Assembly: GCA_913064755.1 (NCBI GenBank)
Contig: CAJYBQ010000125.1
Span: 1 to 8,095, forward strand
Length of the DNA stretch: 8,095 nucleotides
DNA from: an uncultured Alphaproteobacteria bacterium
GTDB lineage: Bacteria > Pseudomonadota > Alphaproteobacteria > Minwuiales > Minwuiaceae
Direction: 5' to 3'
Shown here: one piece after another, positions 6,773 through 8,095 of the stretch
Position numbering within the stretch: position 1 is the first letter of the stretch
Layout of the letters: the number at the start of each line of letters is the position of its first letter
The notes under the pieces: generated by a model
What the model saw: only the letters and a program-made list of their open reading frames with translations
Databases searched by the model: none
What the model was told of the DNA's origin: nothing
Translations under genes and position numbers: made by a program

Positions 6773-7550
6773 TGTAGACGGGTTTCCGCTTCTCACTGAA
6801 GGCCGTCAGCCCCTCGACGACATCGTCGGAACGGCCATAGCCCTCCCAGACCTCCATTTCCGTGCGCAGGGCACGGTCGAGAGGCATGTCGAGGCCCTGG
6901 TCCACCATCTGCTTCATCAGGCGGGTGGCCAGCGGGCTCTTCTCCGCGATGCGGGCCGCGACCTTCTCCACGGTCGGGATCAACTCGGCGTCCGGCACCA
7001 CGTCATTCAGCAGACCCCAGTCCAGCATGGTCCTGGCGGGCAGCAACTCCCCGGTCAGCAGCAGGTACTTGGCCCGCGTCTCGCCAATCTTGCGCGGCAG
7101 GCGAATGGAACTGCCGCCGCCGGGCAACATGCCGAAATTGATATGCCCGTCGCCGATCTTCGCACTCTCCGCCGCGATGGCCAGGTCGCAGGCCAGCAGC
7201 AGTTCGATACCACCGGCAGCCGTGATGCCGTTGATCGCCGCGATCGTCGGCTTCTCGCATTCACCGACGATGGCAAAGGCTTCAAAGGCCTGGCGCATGA
7301 AGGTACGCACCTTCTCCGGGTCGCCCTGGCCCATGAAGCTGAGGACGTATTTCAGGTCCGCCCCGGCAGAGAACGCACGGCCCGACCCGGTGAAGACCAG
7401 CGCCTTCACCTCCGGATCGGCCTCCACCTTCCGCACCACCTGCGCGTAGCCGTCCAGGATGTTCTGGTTCATGGCATTCAGCGCGTCGGGCCGGTTCAGC
7501 GTGACCCATGCAACACCGTTCCTCACCTCGTAGAGCATGTCTTCGTTCAT
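6762..7550 (-). CDS. Enoyl-CoA hydratase/isomerase family (crotonase) protein
   Basis: A 262-residue cytoplasmic acyl-CoA enzyme, the normal length for a crotonase. Seen: the first oxyanion-hole motif SAGADLKYV at 61-69 and the second, NGITAAGGIELLLACDLAI, at 107-125, carrying Glu116 (the Glu144 position of rat mitochondrial hydratase). The motif that normally brings the second catalytic Glu (G-x-P-E before the LGLxPG turn) reads GDGHINFGMLPGG at 133-145, so His136 stands where Glu164 would be. Hydratase activity is therefore unproven; an isomerase, hydrolase or other crotonase reaction is possible. The C-terminal part (SPLATRLMK, then EGLTAFSEKRKPVY) is typical. Start: ATG at 7550 with GGAGGAG close upstream; the in-frame start at 7622 would overlap the preceding gene and add non-family residues. 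The preceding MFS gene is on the same strand 58 bp away, and slyA lies 103 bp downstream. Confidence 0.92.
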   Translation of the reverse strand: MNEDMLYEVRNGVAWVTLNRPDALNAMNQNILDGYAQVVRKVEADPEVKALVFTGSGRAFSAGADLKYVLSFMGQGDPEKVRTFMRQAFEAFAIVGECEKPTIAAINGITAAGGIELLLACDLAIAAESAKIGDGHINFGMLPGGGSSIRLPRKIGETRAKYLLLTGELLPARTMLDWGLLNDVVPDAELIPTVEKVAARIAEKSPLATRLMKQMVDQGLDMPLDRALRTEMEVWEGYGRSDDVVEGLTAFSEKRKPVYTGR

Positions 7551-7597
7551 CGATCTCTCCTCCCCAATCCAGTTCTGCCGGTACAGTCGAACCTGCC

Positions 7598-7616
7598 AGG
7601 CCTGCCTTTCAGGCCT
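7598..7616 (-). terminator. Hairpin across the stop codon of the right-edge MFS gene
   Basis: AGGCCTG (7598-7604) and CAGGCCT (7610-7616) form a perfect 7-bp stem with a 5-nt loop. The TGA stop (7609-7611) sits at the loop edge. No T-tract follows on the minus strand. It could end or attenuate transcription before the crotonase gene. Confidence 0.4.
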
Positions 7617-8095
7617 CACCATCGCCCGGTCGCAGCACCCGCCGCAGCCGCAACGTCAGTCCCAGCGTCAGCACGATGATGCCGCCGCCGATCAGATATG
7701 GCCAGTCCGGCCCGAGATTCTCGAAGATGGGGCCACCCCAGGCCGGGCCGAGCACGCGCCCGAGGGACGACGCGCCGTGACACAATCCCAGGAAGGCCCC
7801 GACACGTGACGCCGGAACCAGGTTGGTGGCGATGGCGGACTGGGTGGGGGAGGAAAAGGCCATGCCCAGGCACATGAAGGTGACCGAAACCATCAGGGTC
7901 AGTACATCGACGGCCAAGGCCACGGCGAACAGCGCGAATGTCAGGCAGCAGAGCGCCGCGACCAGCAGCCGGTAATTGCCGACATGGGGCACGATCCGGC
8001 CGACCAGGAAGCCCTGGCAGATGATGATCAGGATGCCGATGTAGGTGAAGGCATAGCCGACCTGCAACGGTCCCCAGCCCAGGTTCGCCGCCGTC
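7609..8095 (-). CDS. MFS transporter, C-terminal part (5' end outside window)
   Basis: Seen: 161 codons open at the right edge. Five hydrophobic segments are visible, matching TM8-TM12 of a 12-helix DHA1/TetA-like exporter: GYAFTYIGILIIICQGF, a segment around LLVAALCCLTFALFAVAL, then LTLMVSVTFMCLGMAFSSP, the glycine-rich VGAFLGLCHGASSLGRVLGP, and LIGGGIIVLTLGLTL. The opening residues before the first segment (NLGWGPLQVGY) fit the loop before TM8 in TetA-like proteins. The tail RLRRVLRPGDGEA is short and basic. A TTG at 8067 could be mistaken for a start, but the frame stays open beyond it and reads as family sequence. The gene lies 58 bp before the crotonase gene on the same strand, so the two may be co-transcribed. 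Substrate unknown; the N-terminal half is needed to place the subfamily. Confidence 0.88.
   Translation of the reverse strand, partial: TAANLGWGPLQVGYAFTYIGILIIICQGFLVGRIVPHVGNYRLLVAALCCLTFALFAVALAVDVLTLMVSVTFMCLGMAFSSPTQSAIATNLVPASRVGAFLGLCHGASSLGRVLGPAWGGPIFENLGPDWPYLIGGGIIVLTLGLTLRLRRVLRPGDGEA

Noticed and set aside
7551..7622. Upstream start for the crotonase gene at 7622
   Set aside because: It would overlap the preceding MFS gene and add residues not found in crotonases; the ATG at 7550 has a strong GGAGGAG ribosome site.

Overview
The window is G+C-rich, tightly packed Gram-negative DNA. An EmrA-type membrane fusion protein, an EmrB/DHA2 pump, a SlyA/MarR regulator and a PelA-type exopolysaccharide deacetylase together point to a proteobacterium. 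The codon usage and gene style suggest an alphaproteobacterium (Rhodospirillales-like), but this is an inference and no taxonomic marker is present. There are no RNA genes, mobile elements or CRISPR arrays.

Layout. (1) 1-1978, minus: a 659-codon fragment, open at the left edge, of a secreted PelA-like polysaccharide deacetylase. It starts at a TTG codon and lacks the N-terminal glycoside hydrolase domain of Pseudomonas PelA. (2) 1979-2121: a divergent intergenic region. (3) 2122-3444, plus: a YcaD-like MFS transporter with a highly acidic C-terminal tail. (4) 3441-3470: a hairpin holding the stop codons of both convergent genes. (5) 6658 down to 3467, minus: a three-gene operon, slyA-emrA-emrB, with a 4-bp ATGA overlap between the first two genes and a 17-bp overlap between the last two. 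Just upstream of slyA lies TTAGCAAGCTAA, identical to the published SlyA consensus, inside a candidate promoter that would give a leaderless slyA mRNA. (6) 7550 down to 6762, minus: a crotonase-fold enoyl-CoA hydratase/isomerase-like enzyme in which one of the two usual catalytic Glu residues is replaced by His. (7) 8095 down to 7609, minus: the C-terminal half of a third MFS transporter, open at the right edge.

How the genes work together. slyA-emrA-emrB reads as a self-contained drug or toxic-compound export module: EmrB in the inner membrane, EmrA spanning the periplasm, and SlyA as a probable autorepressor. The flanking MFS transporters and the crotonase have no proven link to it. The deacetylase would act in the periplasm on an exported polysaccharide, with partners expected beyond the left edge. 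Hairpins that swallow the stop codon occur at every transcription-unit end visible here and at neither internal junction of the slyA operon; none is followed by a T-tract.
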